Source of the DNA: Ancylostoma caninum | Lineage: Eukaryota; Nematoda; Chromadorea; Rhabditida; Ancylostomatidae | Reading direction: 5' to 3' | Assembly (NCBI GenBank): GCA_037903475.1 | Contig: JBAJFG010000120.1 | Span: 1 to 64,000, forward strand | DNA: 64,000 nt | Shown here: positions 33,911-45,965 of the stretch, piece by piece | Numbering within the stretch: the stretch's first letter is position 1 | Layout: every line of letters starts with the position of its first letter | Position numbers and translations under genes: made by a program | Notes under the pieces: generated by a model | The model's database searches: none | Told to the model about the DNA's origin: nothing | Seen by the model: only the letters and a program-made list of their open reading frames with translations

Positions 33911-34545
33911 GAGGGTTGAACGCGGTAGACATCCTTCAGCATGTGTTTTCGCGGACATTTAACGTTTGTTGTGGAGAAAAAGAGGTGAGGGATGGTATCG
34001 GAGGTCAATGCTCCCTACTGATTAATCATAGCCCTCTCCTCCACGTCCAACAAGAGCGTGTCGGGTACTTCAGGATTATTCCGTGCGAAAGGTAAAATTC
34101 CTTAGTGCCTTCCTCTTAACTACCTATGTTTATTTATTTTTTCAATCACTCTTGCTTAACACATCGCGGACCGAGGCCATTTTTGCATGGGTGGCCAATT
34201 AATGTCTAAGCTCCGCTCGGATCAATACGATTCGTTGTTTTTTTTTTGTATTTAATGAAGTAGTCGTGGAAGAGGGCTATCAGGAAAAAGTGCAGTTTTC
34301 AACATTGAAACATGAGGTGGCCTACCATTTCCATCACATGATCAAATGGAGACGAACGGTAGTGATGCACCATGTGCATCACGTGATCCGCATAGGGTTA
34401 TCCACTCATTTGAATTAGTAACTAATTCCGAAGTTCTTTTGTTTTCGAATACCAGCTCCTTCCTGCTGGTTTTCATTCATCGGCCAAAGTGAGGTCACGC
34501 TACTGTTTAGTTGCTGCAATCCTGTGCCTATTTTTCGGGAAAGCT
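33911..34545. other. Intergenic, no recognised gene
   Basis: No gene or repeat family could be assigned. A T-rich run at about 34,240 is the only simple feature. Confidence 0.4.
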
Positions 34546-34830
34546 CTGACAAAGGAGGTGCGAGAGGTTCAGCTCGCAGATCAGACTGAGACCTATCTGC
34601 TGCTTTCAGGGATAGAGTGGCCGAGTGGAGAAGTTACTGGGCTGTTAGGCAGAGGGTCGAGGGCTCAAAACTCGTCATGAGCGTCGGATTTGCATCGTCG
34701 TTTTTTTTGTTCTTTGGAGTCGAGCGCACTAATGAAATACATGATGTAACACCTACTCAAACAAAGATTCTAGCAAGATAGATTTCATTCCGATCTGCGA
34801 GCCGAACCTCTTGCACCTCCCTTGTGAGTA
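34546..34830. mobile_element. Inverted-repeat element with tRNA-like centre
   Basis: GGAGGTGCGAGAGGTTCAGC at 34554 is mirrored by the inverted arm ending TTGCACCTCC near 34,821. The arms are about 45 bp with a few mismatches. Between them, 34618-34674 looks like a tRNA body. Length is about 285 bp. Confidence 0.85.
34618..34674 (+). other. tRNA-like pol III promoter sequence (pseudo-tRNA)
   Basis: TGGCCGAGTGG matches the tRNA A box of Ser/Leu type. 45 bases on, CGAGG-GCTCAAA-ACTCG can form a T arm with a nearly normal loop. The 57-base span equals tRNA positions 8-65. The acceptor halves do not pair, so it is not a working tRNA. A T-run follows at 34,700. It could be a decayed tRNA or the head of a SINE. 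Confidence 0.45.
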
Positions 34831-35481
34831 TCTGAATGTTTTCGCAAGCACTTTCGCACCTCAATTCCCTACTTCCCGCCCTACAGGAATCGAAACTTTT
34901 TTTCGTTCTCATTAGGAAGTAGTTACAGCAGGAGAGCCGCTAATGGATACCGCCATTATAGCGGTTTTTCGCAGAAAATCTTAACGACGCGGTGCTTTTC
35001 TTACTTGCATCAATTTGTATTTTTGATGTTTAAACCCATTATGAAGCAAATCTCTTGTAATGCGATCGACATTTTGTTCAAAGAGGATTATCCCGTAGGT
35101 GCTTATAGCGAAATATCAGCGAGACATTCATATTCTTAGCAAAGATTCTGCTCATTCACGGCACCCCCCCCCCCCCCACAGTTGGCAAACTGCTCTTTAG
35201 TGGTGGGTTTGCCCTTTGTGTCTGCTTCAATTTGAGCATTTACGTTTATCGACGCATGTAATTATGCATGTCTACCATGTGAACTTCGTATGATGCGAAA
35301 TGCATTGTCCTTCCCGCCATTTTCGCTCAATGTCGCTTGATAAGTTGCTTCCTCGTCAGTGTACGCTCATTTCCAGATAGAGTTACGTATCTTGAAAATT
35401 GAAAAAGGTATAATAGGGCTGGAACACATTTGAAGTTATTATATCAGAATTATTCTGCTTGAATGCATGTTTATAAGGGTG
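34831..35481. other. Intergenic, no recognised gene
   Basis: Holds a 15-base C-run at 35164-35178. Nothing else could be assigned. Confidence 0.4.
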
Positions 35482-35935
35482 GGTAACCCCACACCCATAT
35501 TGCCCATTGGTAGCGGCCAGGTATAGACAAGGGCACATATGGGTAAAACATGTTGATGGGTGCAGAGTAAAAGATGAATTTGGCTACGTTAAAACGTTTA
35601 TTATGGATAATCTCAATGATGAATCAGGGCTATGGACCACCATATATCATTGAGCTTACCCAGGGTATCCTTGGTGCCCCCTCATTTCCAAAATACCTGC
35701 TGCTCATCAGCAAGCATACCCAGCAATAATTGGGTAAAGCACGGGGTGCTCGTCCATGTAGCCATGGCCGAATGCATAATTGTAGCGATATGTACTGACG
35801 TATCCATGGATGGAAGCTATGTGTAGACAACTTGTGTATGGGTCAACACTTTGACGGGTGCCAGGTAAAGTGTAAAATTAACAAGTTAACACGCTTACCA
35901 TGCACAGGTAATCTCATCGAAGCATCCTGGCCCAG
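35482..35935. repeat. GGGTAA dispersed repeat, long copy
   Basis: GGGTAACCCCACACCCATA, GGGTAAAACATGTTGATGGGT, GGATAATCTCAATGATGAATC, ACCCAGGGTATCC, then a second round (GGGTCAACACTTTGACGGGT, ACAGGTAATCTCATCGAAGC). It looks like two family copies side by side. Confidence 0.7.
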
Positions 35936-36623
35936 AAAAGAGTACCACCGTAACAACTCTGCTCAAAAACTTGATCATTTACGGATTTCACTCTCCGCAG
36001 TATCCAATGTCCTTGTAATGGCTTTTTACATCATTTTGGCATAAATAAAAATCCACAGGTCGAATGATTCATGTCCTTTGGCGAGCGAAGGCGTGGTTCT
36101 TGTCGCATCACTCATTTTCTCATCAGCATTTTAGTGGCTATTACACATATGATAAATGCGGTATGGGCTCAGAGCGCCTGGTAGTTTCTCCGTTATCGTG
36201 GTAGCAGTTTTAGGGTTCCACATTTTGGATTGTTTTTTTTTTGTAGTCAGATTTGTCTTATTTGTAGCCTCAAAGGCCGATGCTTGGACAAAGCAGTCGT
36301 CTCAGATGTTCAGCGAAATGAGAAGGAAACCTATTGCAGTGTTGAAATTCGATAATGCTGGCGTGCTAAGTGTAAGAGTCTCTACGTCTTTCTGTGCTTT
36401 GCAGTAATATCAAAGCTGCACCGTTCAAATTAGCGTCAAGAGGAGGTCCCTTTTTTGGTAAATCCGTTATGCTTTTATATGAGATACGGAAGAACCATCA
36501 TAATGTTGTTTATCTACTTATTAAGGCTAATATGGTTGGAAATAAGTATTATAGCGTGCTTATATTCTCCTACTGGTACGTGATCCATGCATTTCTTCAC
36601 TTACTTCTGTGAAAATGAAAGAT
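35936..36623. other. Intergenic, no recognised gene
   Basis: Open frames of 72-83 codons at 36156-36612 are hydrophobic but unlinked by splice signals, and no family is recognised. Confidence 0.4.
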
Positions 36624-36775
36624 CAGGACTAGGATTCCTGAGCGCATAACGAAACGAAAGAAGGTAAACTTTTATGTCTTGCATCTCTTAGTGTTGTTAT
36701 TTGGTCTATGAAACAACTAATCTCGTTTACCATCACTTGTTTGTGAGGTCAACTTTTTGTGAATCCCAGCCCAGG
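36624..36775. mobile_element. CTGGGCTGGGATTCATGA family, copy 3
   Basis: CAGGACTAGGATTCCTGAGC at the left and TTTGTGAATCCCAGCCCAGG at the right are inverted ends of the same family as the copies at 52018 and 59178. Confidence 0.7.
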
Positions 36776-39700
36776 AGATGTGTAAATCTGAGCCCAGGAG
36801 ATGGGTAAAGGCAGGGTTAGGCCTACTTCCACCGGCTTCACCTTGAGATCGAGAGAAAAACTGAGAATTTCATTGGGCCACATTTGGCAGTCCAGTAACT
36901 ATACCTAGTTTTCGAAGCTTTTATCTCCATCACTGATCTAGGATATGCTTTGGATCTATCCATTCACAAAATTCACTATTCATTTACGTCAAACACAGTG
37001 GCGTGGCAAACATAATAAAACCAAATTACTTAGGACAAAATTAATTGCCTGAGTGAGCAGAAGAAGAAAACAAATGATTAGAAAATCCCAGAGGATTTAT
37101 CAGGAGGAGAGAAAAAAATGTCGGAGCCCTTTTATCTGGATAGTTGTGAAGGTCCGCCCACAAGTTCGACTTTGTGCCGATGAAATCTAGCACGCAAGAT
37201 CTATGCTCTGCAAACCAACTCGTTATACCTCACTAGTGCTCGCATTACAATTAACCAAAGTCAGTGCTACTTCTACTCAATAAAATTTTGCTGTAATCTC
37301 CTCTTTCACCTACAGTGCTCAGAAAATCCTGTTTTTTGGATGATGTACGTATAAGCACATAAATCATTTTTACGAATCTCTCCTCCTTTCCTGGAAACGT
37401 GTTGCTACTGGTCAATCGCATGGTTGAGCATCAGATGTTCGGACCGCCATTTGGATGTTGGGGGGTGCAGTCCTTAAGCTACCCATACTATATGGAGAAT
37501 AATCAATGGAATTCGCCATCTTCTCCTCACCAGAAATTTCCTTCGTTCCCATGAGTCAAACATGCAAAGAAGGAGAATTTCACTTTGTGTTTGGCTTTCT
37601 CCTACGAGCACTGGTGTTTCAACACACCAATTGAAGCTCGCATTACAGAGAAATTCAAAATTTTATGTTCTTTGTAGTTATGTGCACAAAACCTCATCTC
37701 ATTTCTCTATTTCCCCTCGGACTAGCGCTTCTACAATGATTACTTCGTGAAAATAATTCACAATAATTCACTGTTTGATGATAAATTAGCTTACTTAAAT
37801 TTTACTTGCTAATTTTACTTTAATTTTAATTTTACTTACTTATTCAAATAAGCTTACTTTCCCTTTTCTTGGATTAACAGGAACATAAACGTTATGGGAC
37901 GCAAAACCCCCCTTATGCATTTTTTAGATACTTGCGGCTGAGGAACGTGTGGTTTCAAGGTGTCACAGAGTAGGATCTTTTGAATAGTCCCGAGACACCT
38001 GTTAGCTAGGTATCTGAGAGGATTTCCATTTGTTCGGCTAAAATAGAGTTCAATTCTTACTCTTACATGTATTGTTGTTTACGCTACCTGTACGTAATTA
38101 CCATTTTTTTTCACAGAAAGAAACTGTAACACTCGTGAAAAACTGTCCCGAGAAACTAGGGGACCAGTTTTCGTGCAGCGCTTAATAAGGGTAAGAACAG
38201 TGAAAATTCGAGAAAAAGAGGCGAAATAGCGGCGAAGTCTATAAAATAACATTCCCAAGGTAAACATTCCCTTGTTCAACTACTGGAATGCAAGGAAGCA
38301 AGCGGGGACCAGTTCTCGTGTAGACGAAACCTTTACTAATGATATCTGCGGGGATTCTGAGCTTATGATAATGTTGTATTTTTCCTTCCATTCCCGATTT
38401 CCTACGAAAATCCATGAAGTCCATAGATTTCTGTGGACTTCTCCAGAAATTTTTCACCAGAATTTCCAGGTTCTGGGGGAAGGATCTACTGAATTCTTAC
38501 GAAAATCGAGCAATTCCCGGAAATTTGTGAGTTTCTGGACTTTGACGTGTATTTCTATGAGAAACTTTCAACTTCTACTTGGGAATTCTGCACGTTTTGT
38601 TGGAAATTCCTTGCCGGAGTTTAGTTTTCTTCCACTTTCAATTGAACTCGTTGAAAAGATGACGAAGCAGGCGGAAAAGGGATCCTGCCGCGGTTCTCGT
38701 GGTTTTTCAGGGAAAACCTTTTGTGTTGTACACAAGCGCAGCTTCCTGTTGTTATTCAATTCCGTTTTCAAACCGAGCGACAGCGTCATTCAATCGATAA
38801 AAAGTTTGTAGAGACGTACATCTATGTAAACTCGCTCTCGACGTTTAAATGAAACTTTGTGTCGGCTCAGTCTCTGCCGCCTCCACCATTTGTGAAATCT
38901 CTGGCTTCCATGGATACCCACACATCATCTGGCTACGTGTGTTTTTCGCTTGCAATCGAATCATTCGTCAACAAACTACTACATTTATTATTTATGAGCA
39001 CTATATTTAGCTCTATATGTATATAAACAATTTATATTTCGTCAGCGTTATTCGTAGTCATTAGCCATCACGAGTAGCTCTATTTTTGCTATTTCTGACC
39101 AGAAAGCAGCAATATTTGTGGATTTTCCACTCATTTTAATGCATTTTTTTTCTGGAGTTTTCCAGATAGCTCCTGCCACGTCTCGAATAGTTTCTGTCAT
39201 TTTCCCCATGGACGAGTTTTTCGAGCAATTTCTATTCATGGAAAGTTTCAGCGGACATCCCATTAAAATGAGTGACAGCATTTATAGCGACCCATACTTC
39301 ATATGGAATGGAATGACAGTTGACGTCACTTCGAGGGCACGGAATACTTTACTTTCATGGAATATGCATTCGTTGAGAACAGGGGAAGAATTTAAGGATT
39401 CTCGCTCTGAAGAAACTCTACACATAGAGGAGGGTGCTGAAGCTGCCCAGAGAAAAGTGGAGGTGAGGGGTTCAGTGAGGGATTCTCCAGAAATTTTTCG
39501 GAGGGAACAGCGTAGTCTTCTCCAACGAGGCAGATATCCGAAAGTTTTACGACATGGTGACATGACAACCAAATTTATACTCTCCACTCTTCTCTGCTGT
39601 TGACATAGTCAGGAGAGGTGGGGGGGGGGGGGTTGGAGGGAAAAAGGAGGGGAGAAAGAAGAGGAAAAAAAGACGGAAAAAGTCATAATGTTTGCCACTG

Positions 39701-39933
39701 TGGGGACCAAAACAGCAGAGATCATGAAACTGAGGTTAGCTGAAGAATTAACCTTGAACTTCATTTAACTTAACTTTAGATGCAGATGAGTCAAACAAAT
39801 ATCCGAAAATGGTGATTAAAATTATAGTGGGAAAAATTTTGAAAGATTGCAAAAATAAAAATTTATGAAACTGAAAATGAGCGAGTGCAGAGTTTTCACC
39901 GTTTTCCTATTCATTAGATTCACTTTTTTTATC
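36776..39933. other. Intergenic with GAATTC-rich local repeats
   Basis: No gene is supported. GGGGACCAGTTCTCGTGTAG at 38,307 repeats AGGGGACCAGTTTTCGTGCAG at 38,159. The longest open frame of the window (179 codons, 38272-38811) lies here but is built on GGAATTC/CCAGAA-rich sequence, has no domain, and is opposed by open minus-strand frames. An inverted pair CACTCATTTTAATG/CATTAAAATGAGTG brackets 39,129-39,275. Confidence 0.45.
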
Positions 39934-40201
39934 ATTTAATCATTCATTCATTCATTCGTTCTTTCATTCGACTTATTCATTCATTCATTCATTCATTCAT
40001 TCATTCATTCATTCATTCATTCGTTCATTCATTCATTCGCTTCATTCATTCATTCGCTTCATTCATCTGTTCATTCATTCATTCATTCATTCATTCATTC
40101 ATTCATTCAATCATTCATTCATTCATTCATTCATTCATTCATTCATTCATTCATTCATTCATTCATTCATTCATTCATTCATTCATCCATTCATTCATTC
40201 A
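39934..40201. repeat. (CATT)n microsatellite
   Basis: Nearly pure ATTC tetranucleotides for about 265 bp with a few GCTTC and GTTC interruptions. Confidence 0.97.
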
Positions 40202-41489
40202 ATGAAAAAAATCTCATACAGAGCGTTCCATACTGAAAAATGAGCGTTAATCCTCATTTCATAGAAAAATAATTGAGAGAAATTGCCGACCTATTCTTTT
40301 TTTGTTGGGAGCGGGTGAGTGAGGGGGGAATGGGGGTGATAGGCAAGTGAGAGCAGCGGCCATGTTAATAAATAAATTTGCTCATATTGATCATTTTTAA
40401 TCAATAAACATCCATGAAAAAAGGACTAGTACCAATTAATAAATAGATTATGCGGTTTGCTCTGATAATGGTACACTTAGAAAATCTGGTAAATAAAGTA
40501 TGGATCGGTGTGAATGTGAATGCTCTGATAAATTATACAAGGACCACTCGAGGTTTTCGTTAAAATTTTCAAGTGACTTAAAAAATGTACTACTGAGCTA
40601 TGAGTACATTCTCATCGTACATCTTTTACGGCATTGCATTAGATATTCACTGGAGGTCGCAGGAATTCTCTATCAGCCCTACATAAAGAGACGAAGTAAT
40701 CACAGTCCTACTTGAATATGAATCATCTGGATTTCACAGCATATTTCTCTAAAGTTATGGAACTTCTACCCTACATTTCTCACTCGATATCCATAACATT
40801 ATTAGTTTCCAGTGCGAGCCAGAATCCGTGTCAAAGGGACCTAATGAAGTTCGGAATAGAAAAAAATGTGTAGGCAAATAAATAGTGCTGACGTGTGTTT
40901 ACGATAGGATTGAAGGGAGATTGGGGTAGAAAATCTTTTAGATAAGCCGCTAATAACTCTGTAGTAAAATATTGTAGTTGTTATTTGGCCACATGGAGTA
41001 ATTGTTGCCTATGCTGTGGTTTTTAATATTCGTAGTAATTTTATGCACTAGATCCAGTTATAGAATCACCTGTCCAAAGCCGTGCAGCTCTTGGATTTTC
41101 CCTACTTGGGATTAATCCAGCGTAGGGTAATCCCTTGAGCATCAAAGAACATTCATGTCAATGCAAAATCAGCTAGATCCATGAACAGACGTCATCAGGG
41201 GATTTCGTTGCCAATTCGTTCTAATATTTGTTCACAGCAACATTATAACATTTCGAAATATGAGAATGTCCACTTTTTGAGCGGTTCGACAACACAGCTG
41301 ACGAGGGTAACATCGGTGTAGGTTCCGTTTTGTGAGTTTTCCAGTCGCATGTGAATTTTTCATGGTATTCAGCTGCACAGTCACAATTCTTGCTTTCAAA
41401 TATAAACATTAGAAAAAAATAGAAAATATGTTATATAGTCTTTGATTTCTTATGAATTTTTCTGGAGACGCACCGACCGGAGTGCTGCC
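40202..41489. other. Intergenic, no recognised gene
   Basis: No gene or family-assigned repeat was found. Confidence 0.4.
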
Positions 41490-41669
41490 GTACTTCTCAA
41501 GATATACAGCGCTTCCGGTCGCGGGTGGTGCCGCGACACTGGTTTCGATACGTATCGATCTGCTGCCGACGACAGCGGCGGCGATGGCGCCAGCGATGCC
41601 CCGCCCGCAATCGATACGCACCAAAACCGGTGCTGCCGCCGCCGCAGCGATCAAAACCTCGAGAAGTAT
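41490..41669. mobile_element. GC-rich 180-bp inverted-repeat element
   Basis: TACTTCTCAAGATATACAGCG at the left is matched by the inverted right end CGATCAAAACCTCGAGAAGTA. The interior has GGTTTCGATACGTATCGATC and a mirrored ATCGATACGCACCAAAACC. High GC in an AT-rich flank makes it stand out. TA at both borders suggests a Tc1/mariner-type insertion. Confidence 0.8.
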
Positions 41670-42691
41670 AAAAGCAACACTAGATAACTCAAGGTTTTCA
41701 ACGCTTTTTGGTAACCGAGAAAATGAATTGAGCCGAACCCTACAAAATCTGAAACGGTTGCTTTTTTTACTTACAAGTTGCCAGTGAAGGAAAGCATCTC
41801 TTTAATTCCCTATAAATAGATCAACTCCGCGAATTCTACAGATGCCAAGTAAAACATTTGGATTGTGAATTCCATCAATTCATTCCCTGATAGCCTTTCG
41901 TCTATTTTTTAGCGTCAATTTATACTGTAATACACGCTGGCTTCGGAAGATAGCATGTGTAAGGATGATCTGAAAAGCTCAGACGTCCTACTCTTGCATT
42001 TGTTGTGCACGAGTTTCCCGATATTTCAACGTAAACCCTTTATGCGTGATGCACCAGGTGGTGGGCGTGGAATCTATCCGGTTGGCCAATCGCAGAGCCC
42101 GGGCCACCTCGTATTCCCAGCACAAATCTTAGCTTCACACTCTTGCTGGGGGAAGGGGGGGGGGAGGGGAAAGGTAGGGGAGCGGAGCGGGAGGACGCTA
42201 CATCTTGTTGTTCGAGGATTTGCTTTCTATAGGCAACAGCCGAGGTGGGAACCTATTTCCGTCCTCCTTTTGTTTTCCAGCTGTAACTGAATCGCTATGT
42301 GCTATCCATTACGCTGAGCTCCTCTAGTACATGCAAGCTGTAATCTGTGGTCGGCGATTTTCCACGCCTTTCACCATAAGTGAAGCGTCTAATCTGCAAT
42401 CGTAAGAGTCCTATCAAGTAAGGCATTCAGGCGAAACGCGAGCGATGAAGTTGGAACGCTGGTGGATCCTGAGAATGTTTCTCAACATGCTGGATCCGCT
42501 CTAGTCAAGGCTGATTCACGCTCGTTTTGCTTATGTGTTGATACAGCTGCTATAGTTACATCCGTCCACCAGCATCTCACCTGCCGCTCGCCGCCGTTCG
42601 TTCCATACATATTCATGCTGTGTTCTTTTCAGTAGCTGCTTTACACCGGCAAACCTGTATCCTGAACAACTTTTTCGATCGATAGTGCAGT
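41670..42691. other. Intergenic, possible upstream part of the Penelope remnant
   Basis: Holds a weak partial copy of the 32539 family (GGTTGGCCAATCGCAGAGCC at about 42,080) and G-runs at 42,150-42,170. GGCGAAACGCGAG near 42,430 is faintly ribozyme-like but lacks a CUGANGA box. Confidence 0.35.
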
Positions 42692-43401
42692 GTGACAACG
42701 AATTATGGAACCGAGAATTTTCTTCCATTTTCTTCCGCTACATCATCCATCTTGTCTGGTTCAGAGAACAGTTCCGTCTCCAGCATGAAAACATCGCACT
42801 GGGAGGGTTTCACTGTCGAAATCACTGGATTCAAATGCAATAAGTCGTGCACTCTGGAGCACAATGAAGTCAGTTACTCGGGGAAGGACTGCCGAAGCGA
42901 TGAAAAGTATTTCAAACAAACCCTGAAACGAATTTTCACGAGCATCCCGGAAGCAGTGGCAAAAACTAGGGGCTCCTTTCAAAAAGAATGAAGAATGCTA
43001 CTCAAGTCACCCGCGTATACAAAAGCAAGTGCCCAGAAGTGGATTGCCGCTATTGCACTGAGCAGAAGATATGTGATCTTCGAGGCACTTTTTATATGAT
43101 CAACTGCGCTGGATGTGGTGAGAAATACATCGGTGAAAACATGAGGCCGTTGCGGAAAGGGTTGAACGAACGCAGAAGAGCATTTGCCAACTTAACTGCT
43201 TATCCGAGAGGAAGTTTTTCGAGACATCGGAGCTTGAGACACACGAATGAATCACCACCACTGTTCTCGGCCCTTGTTCTACATCGTTACTTGACGAAGA
43301 CTTTGGAGAAAAAGATAATGAAGGCTAGGGAAATAAGAGGACGTGAACCAGAGATTAACACTAAGGAAGAGCTAAGGGGAGTGTTACGGCAGATCAGCTG
43401 A
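42692..43401 (+). mobile_element. Penelope-like element remnant with GIY-YIG endonuclease
   Basis: Two open frames overlap by a few bases at 42988-42991, so one frameshift separates them. The second (42988-43401, 137 codons) holds a GIY-YIG endonuclease: TFYMINCAGCGEKYIGE followed by RPLRKGLNERRRAF. The GIY-like and YIG strands, the paired Cys (CAGC), the conserved Arg and a Glu are all recognisable. In Penelope-like retroelements this domain follows the reverse transcriptase, and such CxxC-bearing GIY-YIG domains are typical. Upstream Cys/His pieces (EQKICDLRG, CRYCTEQ) fit the linker. No RT motif is left upstream. A ribozyme-like motif lies 250 bases downstream, which supports the assignment. 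Confidence 0.8.
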
Positions 43402-43649
43402 TTAGATTCCTTGACTATCACCCTCGCTCCCTCATTCCCCCTCCACCACCGCCAACGAGGGTTGAGGTCCCATGTCTTCCTTGTCACTATTTCATGGTAC
43501 ACTGTTCTGTTTCAATAAGTTGTTCTGCATAGGTTAGCTCTGCCGTATTGGTTCTAGAGTGAAAATTCGACGTCTTACCACATGGTACAGTTGCTTGTTT
43601 GTATGTCTGTTTACATGTAGATGATGTTGTGTTGTATCTGAATATTAAG

Positions 43650-43694
43650 GTCTAACGAAGGCATTAGCTGTGGAAGGCTAGCCGAAATAAAACC
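43650..43694 (+). ncRNA. Hammerhead-ribozyme-like motif, decayed
   Basis: CTAACGA-AGGC...GCC-GAAAT: an altered CUGANGA box, a possible AGGC/GCC stem II with a long loop, and a GAAA box. It lies downstream of the GIY-YIG frame in the same orientation, where Penelope-like elements are known to carry hammerheads. Probably inactive because G of CUGA is A. Confidence 0.4.
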
Positions 43695-44019
43695 ATCAAC
43701 ACAGAGCCTTGGAAAATCAAGAATAGCGAATGAAGGATAGCTTTGAAACAATTGACCATTTTGAAGGTTGTCCCCTCATTAATTTATCCATTTATTTGTT
43801 TATTCTAGTGCACAGAGATTTGCAACCATTATGAAAACAAAAACTCAAAACAGAAAGTGTGTGTGTGTGTTTTTATGTGCGGACATGTTTTCAGTGACAT
43901 TATTTCGCAAGAGAGAAATAAATCCAAACCAGTTCCATAGCTCACTTGTAACCGTGCATAATTATGGTAAAGCTAAGGTGGCTGCAGCGCTTGGATGAAC
44001 TACTGGCAACTAATTAATC
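43695..44019. other. Intergenic, no recognised gene
   Basis: A short (GT)7 tract at 43,857-43,870 is the only simple feature. Confidence 0.4.
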
Positions 44020-44225
44020 TCATACCCATGGGTAACTGCTGGGTATTGGCAACGTCACAGTATGGGTAATCACGTTAATACGTGTAAAGATGGTAAACTC
44101 GGGTCTGGATGCATCAGTGAGATGACCTATGGTAAGCATTGTGACGCACATGCCAACCATAGGTAAACTTTTGCGGAGGTGACGCGCTTTTTCTGGGTAA
44201 TCTCAATGATGCATCTGGGTCCATA
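44020..44225. repeat. GGGTAA dispersed repeat, well-preserved copy
   Basis: ACCCATGGGTAACTGCTGGG, GTATGGGTAATCACGTTAAT, GTCTGGATGCATCAGTGAGA, ACCATAGGTAAAC and CTGGGTAATCTCAATGATGC follow one another. This is one of the clearest copies in the window. Confidence 0.75.
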
Positions 44226-45483
44226 GGAATAGATACTTTGCCCGTTTTTATCACACTGAAGCCGTATCGTTTGTGAATTTTGTAAAGTGCAGATAGGCTT
44301 TGTCGCGCATAATTTTTTGTAGTCGTTATTTTGACATTGTTACGGTGGAATACTTGGCCTAAGCAATATAAATATTGTGCACAGAGATCCACCGTAATCA
44401 CTCGGGCAAAAGTTCAGTGCCTCCTAGTCGATTATTATATGTACGTCAGGGGTGAATAATTCAATTTTTTTTCGCTTTTGATTCTTTGATCCAAAAAAAT
44501 TAGAGGAAATCGAATTTTCGACTTGTTTAGAATCAAATTTTTGAATTCAAATGTAGTATCTACCCATAGCATTATTCGGTCCTGATTATAGACTTTGCAT
44601 TTTCCACCAAGAAAGTAGCTTCAATTTCGTAAATATCCAGACTTTTCGTCGCATGGATTGCTCCCCCTTGTTGAGCCATTGCTGTTTTCTTCACATGCTT
44701 TCGGAAGTCTTCTTTGTTCTATCGTTCCAAAGCTTGAAACTGGACCACACTGCCTCATCTTTGTGTTCTATGGCCGAGTTCTGTTCTGGTAAAATTGTGT
44801 CTCCTCTTGTTTTTTATCCTCTGCCTCCACTCACGTAGATCTCTGTATCGCTCGTCGGCTCTTGTTGTTGATTTCGCAAATGATTCAGGATTCTCAGGCT
44901 AATGCAAATAGTCTGCATATGTATGCTATGCTCACTCAGGCTTTTCTCATTCACATGATTCAAATTCTGAGCAGCTACTGTTACCAATTGTTCCTGGTTT
45001 CGTCGAAGCTGGAAATGTATAGCGCTTTTTTTTTATTTAAATGTAAAAATCGTCATGAGAATGGTGTCCGAAGATCTTCGGCTTTGGCGCTAAAGCAAGG
45101 AGATTCGCAAGGATCCTTGGCATCATCCTGATGCCACTATAATCCAATCCACTGTTCACGACTTCTCTTATCGGTTTGTTCCATGCATTTTTTTGGAAGC
45201 TACCCCTCTCGTCAGGCTAATGAAATTCTGTAAGGAAGACGCGTTCGAAAAGTTGTCCTTTTCCTCGACAGACGACAGCTAATTTCGTGCTGATCTGCAG
45301 AAAGTGCAAGTTAGCTGTCATCTTGTACTTCTACTAAGTATCCTTTCCTTTTATTAGTGGAAAATTACACAGAAGAAGTAGACATGTGGAATAAAGTGCA
45401 GTTTTTCGGTATTTTGACGACTAGACACTCAGCAAATTGACTCTTGAAGGAATTTGACCTCAGAGTGCAGATTGTAGAGGTGC
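44226..45483. other. Intergenic, no recognised gene
   Basis: Open frames up to 95 codons, none with a signature. No gene. Confidence 0.4.
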
Positions 45484-45965
45484 TTTAAAGGCACTGTCCA
45501 CCTCAGAATCATTTTTGACAGTCTTATCTGAAAAGAATCTCTAGCAGCTGCTGATCACATTGGTATATGTGATTCCCTGGAAAACTGCCGAAAAACCCGT
45601 GTTCATGTCCTAATCACTGGGGAGACTGTGGGCGGAGCCACCGCGAAATTGGAGGGTTTTCAACCCATATATTCCTTTGCTCGTCATGTATGGAGGGCAA
45701 TTTCTGTCCTGATAAGGAGTGGATGAGGAACTCTATCGAGGGCTACGGATCTCCATAGGAGGTGCGCTGCTCGGAGCTAATTATTCAGACAGTGCTTTGG
45801 CTCCACCCTCAACCCCGCCCACAGGCTCCTCAAGACTTGGGGCTCAAAAATGGGGTTTTTCGGGAGTTTTGTTTACGGAATCTCGCATACCATTTTGATC
45901 AGAGGCTCCTGGAGATTCTTTCCACGCACAAATCTCAAAAAGAATCCTGAGGTGGGCCTTCAAAG
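45484..45965. mobile_element. 480-bp inverted-repeat element, copy 1
   Basis: TTAAAGGCACTGTCCACCTC at the left is mirrored by GAGGTGGGCCTTCAAAGG at the right, extending through AGAATCATTTTTGA and TCAAAAAGAATCCT. The interior has GTGGGCGGAGCC and GGCTCCACCCTCAACCCCGC, which also pair. A related copy is at 50731-51232. Confidence 0.8.

Noticed and set aside
34611..34681. Functional tRNA gene
   Set aside because: A box and T arm are present but the acceptor halves do not pair and there is no clear anticodon arm.
38272..38811. 179-codon open frame, the longest complete one outside the repeats
   Set aside because: No domain, no splice context, repeat-like GGAATTC words and an open opposite strand; expected by chance in such composition.
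39118..39603. 161-codon plus-strand open frame
   Set aside because: The minus strand is open over the same DNA, an inverted repeat lies at its start, and no protein family is recognisable.
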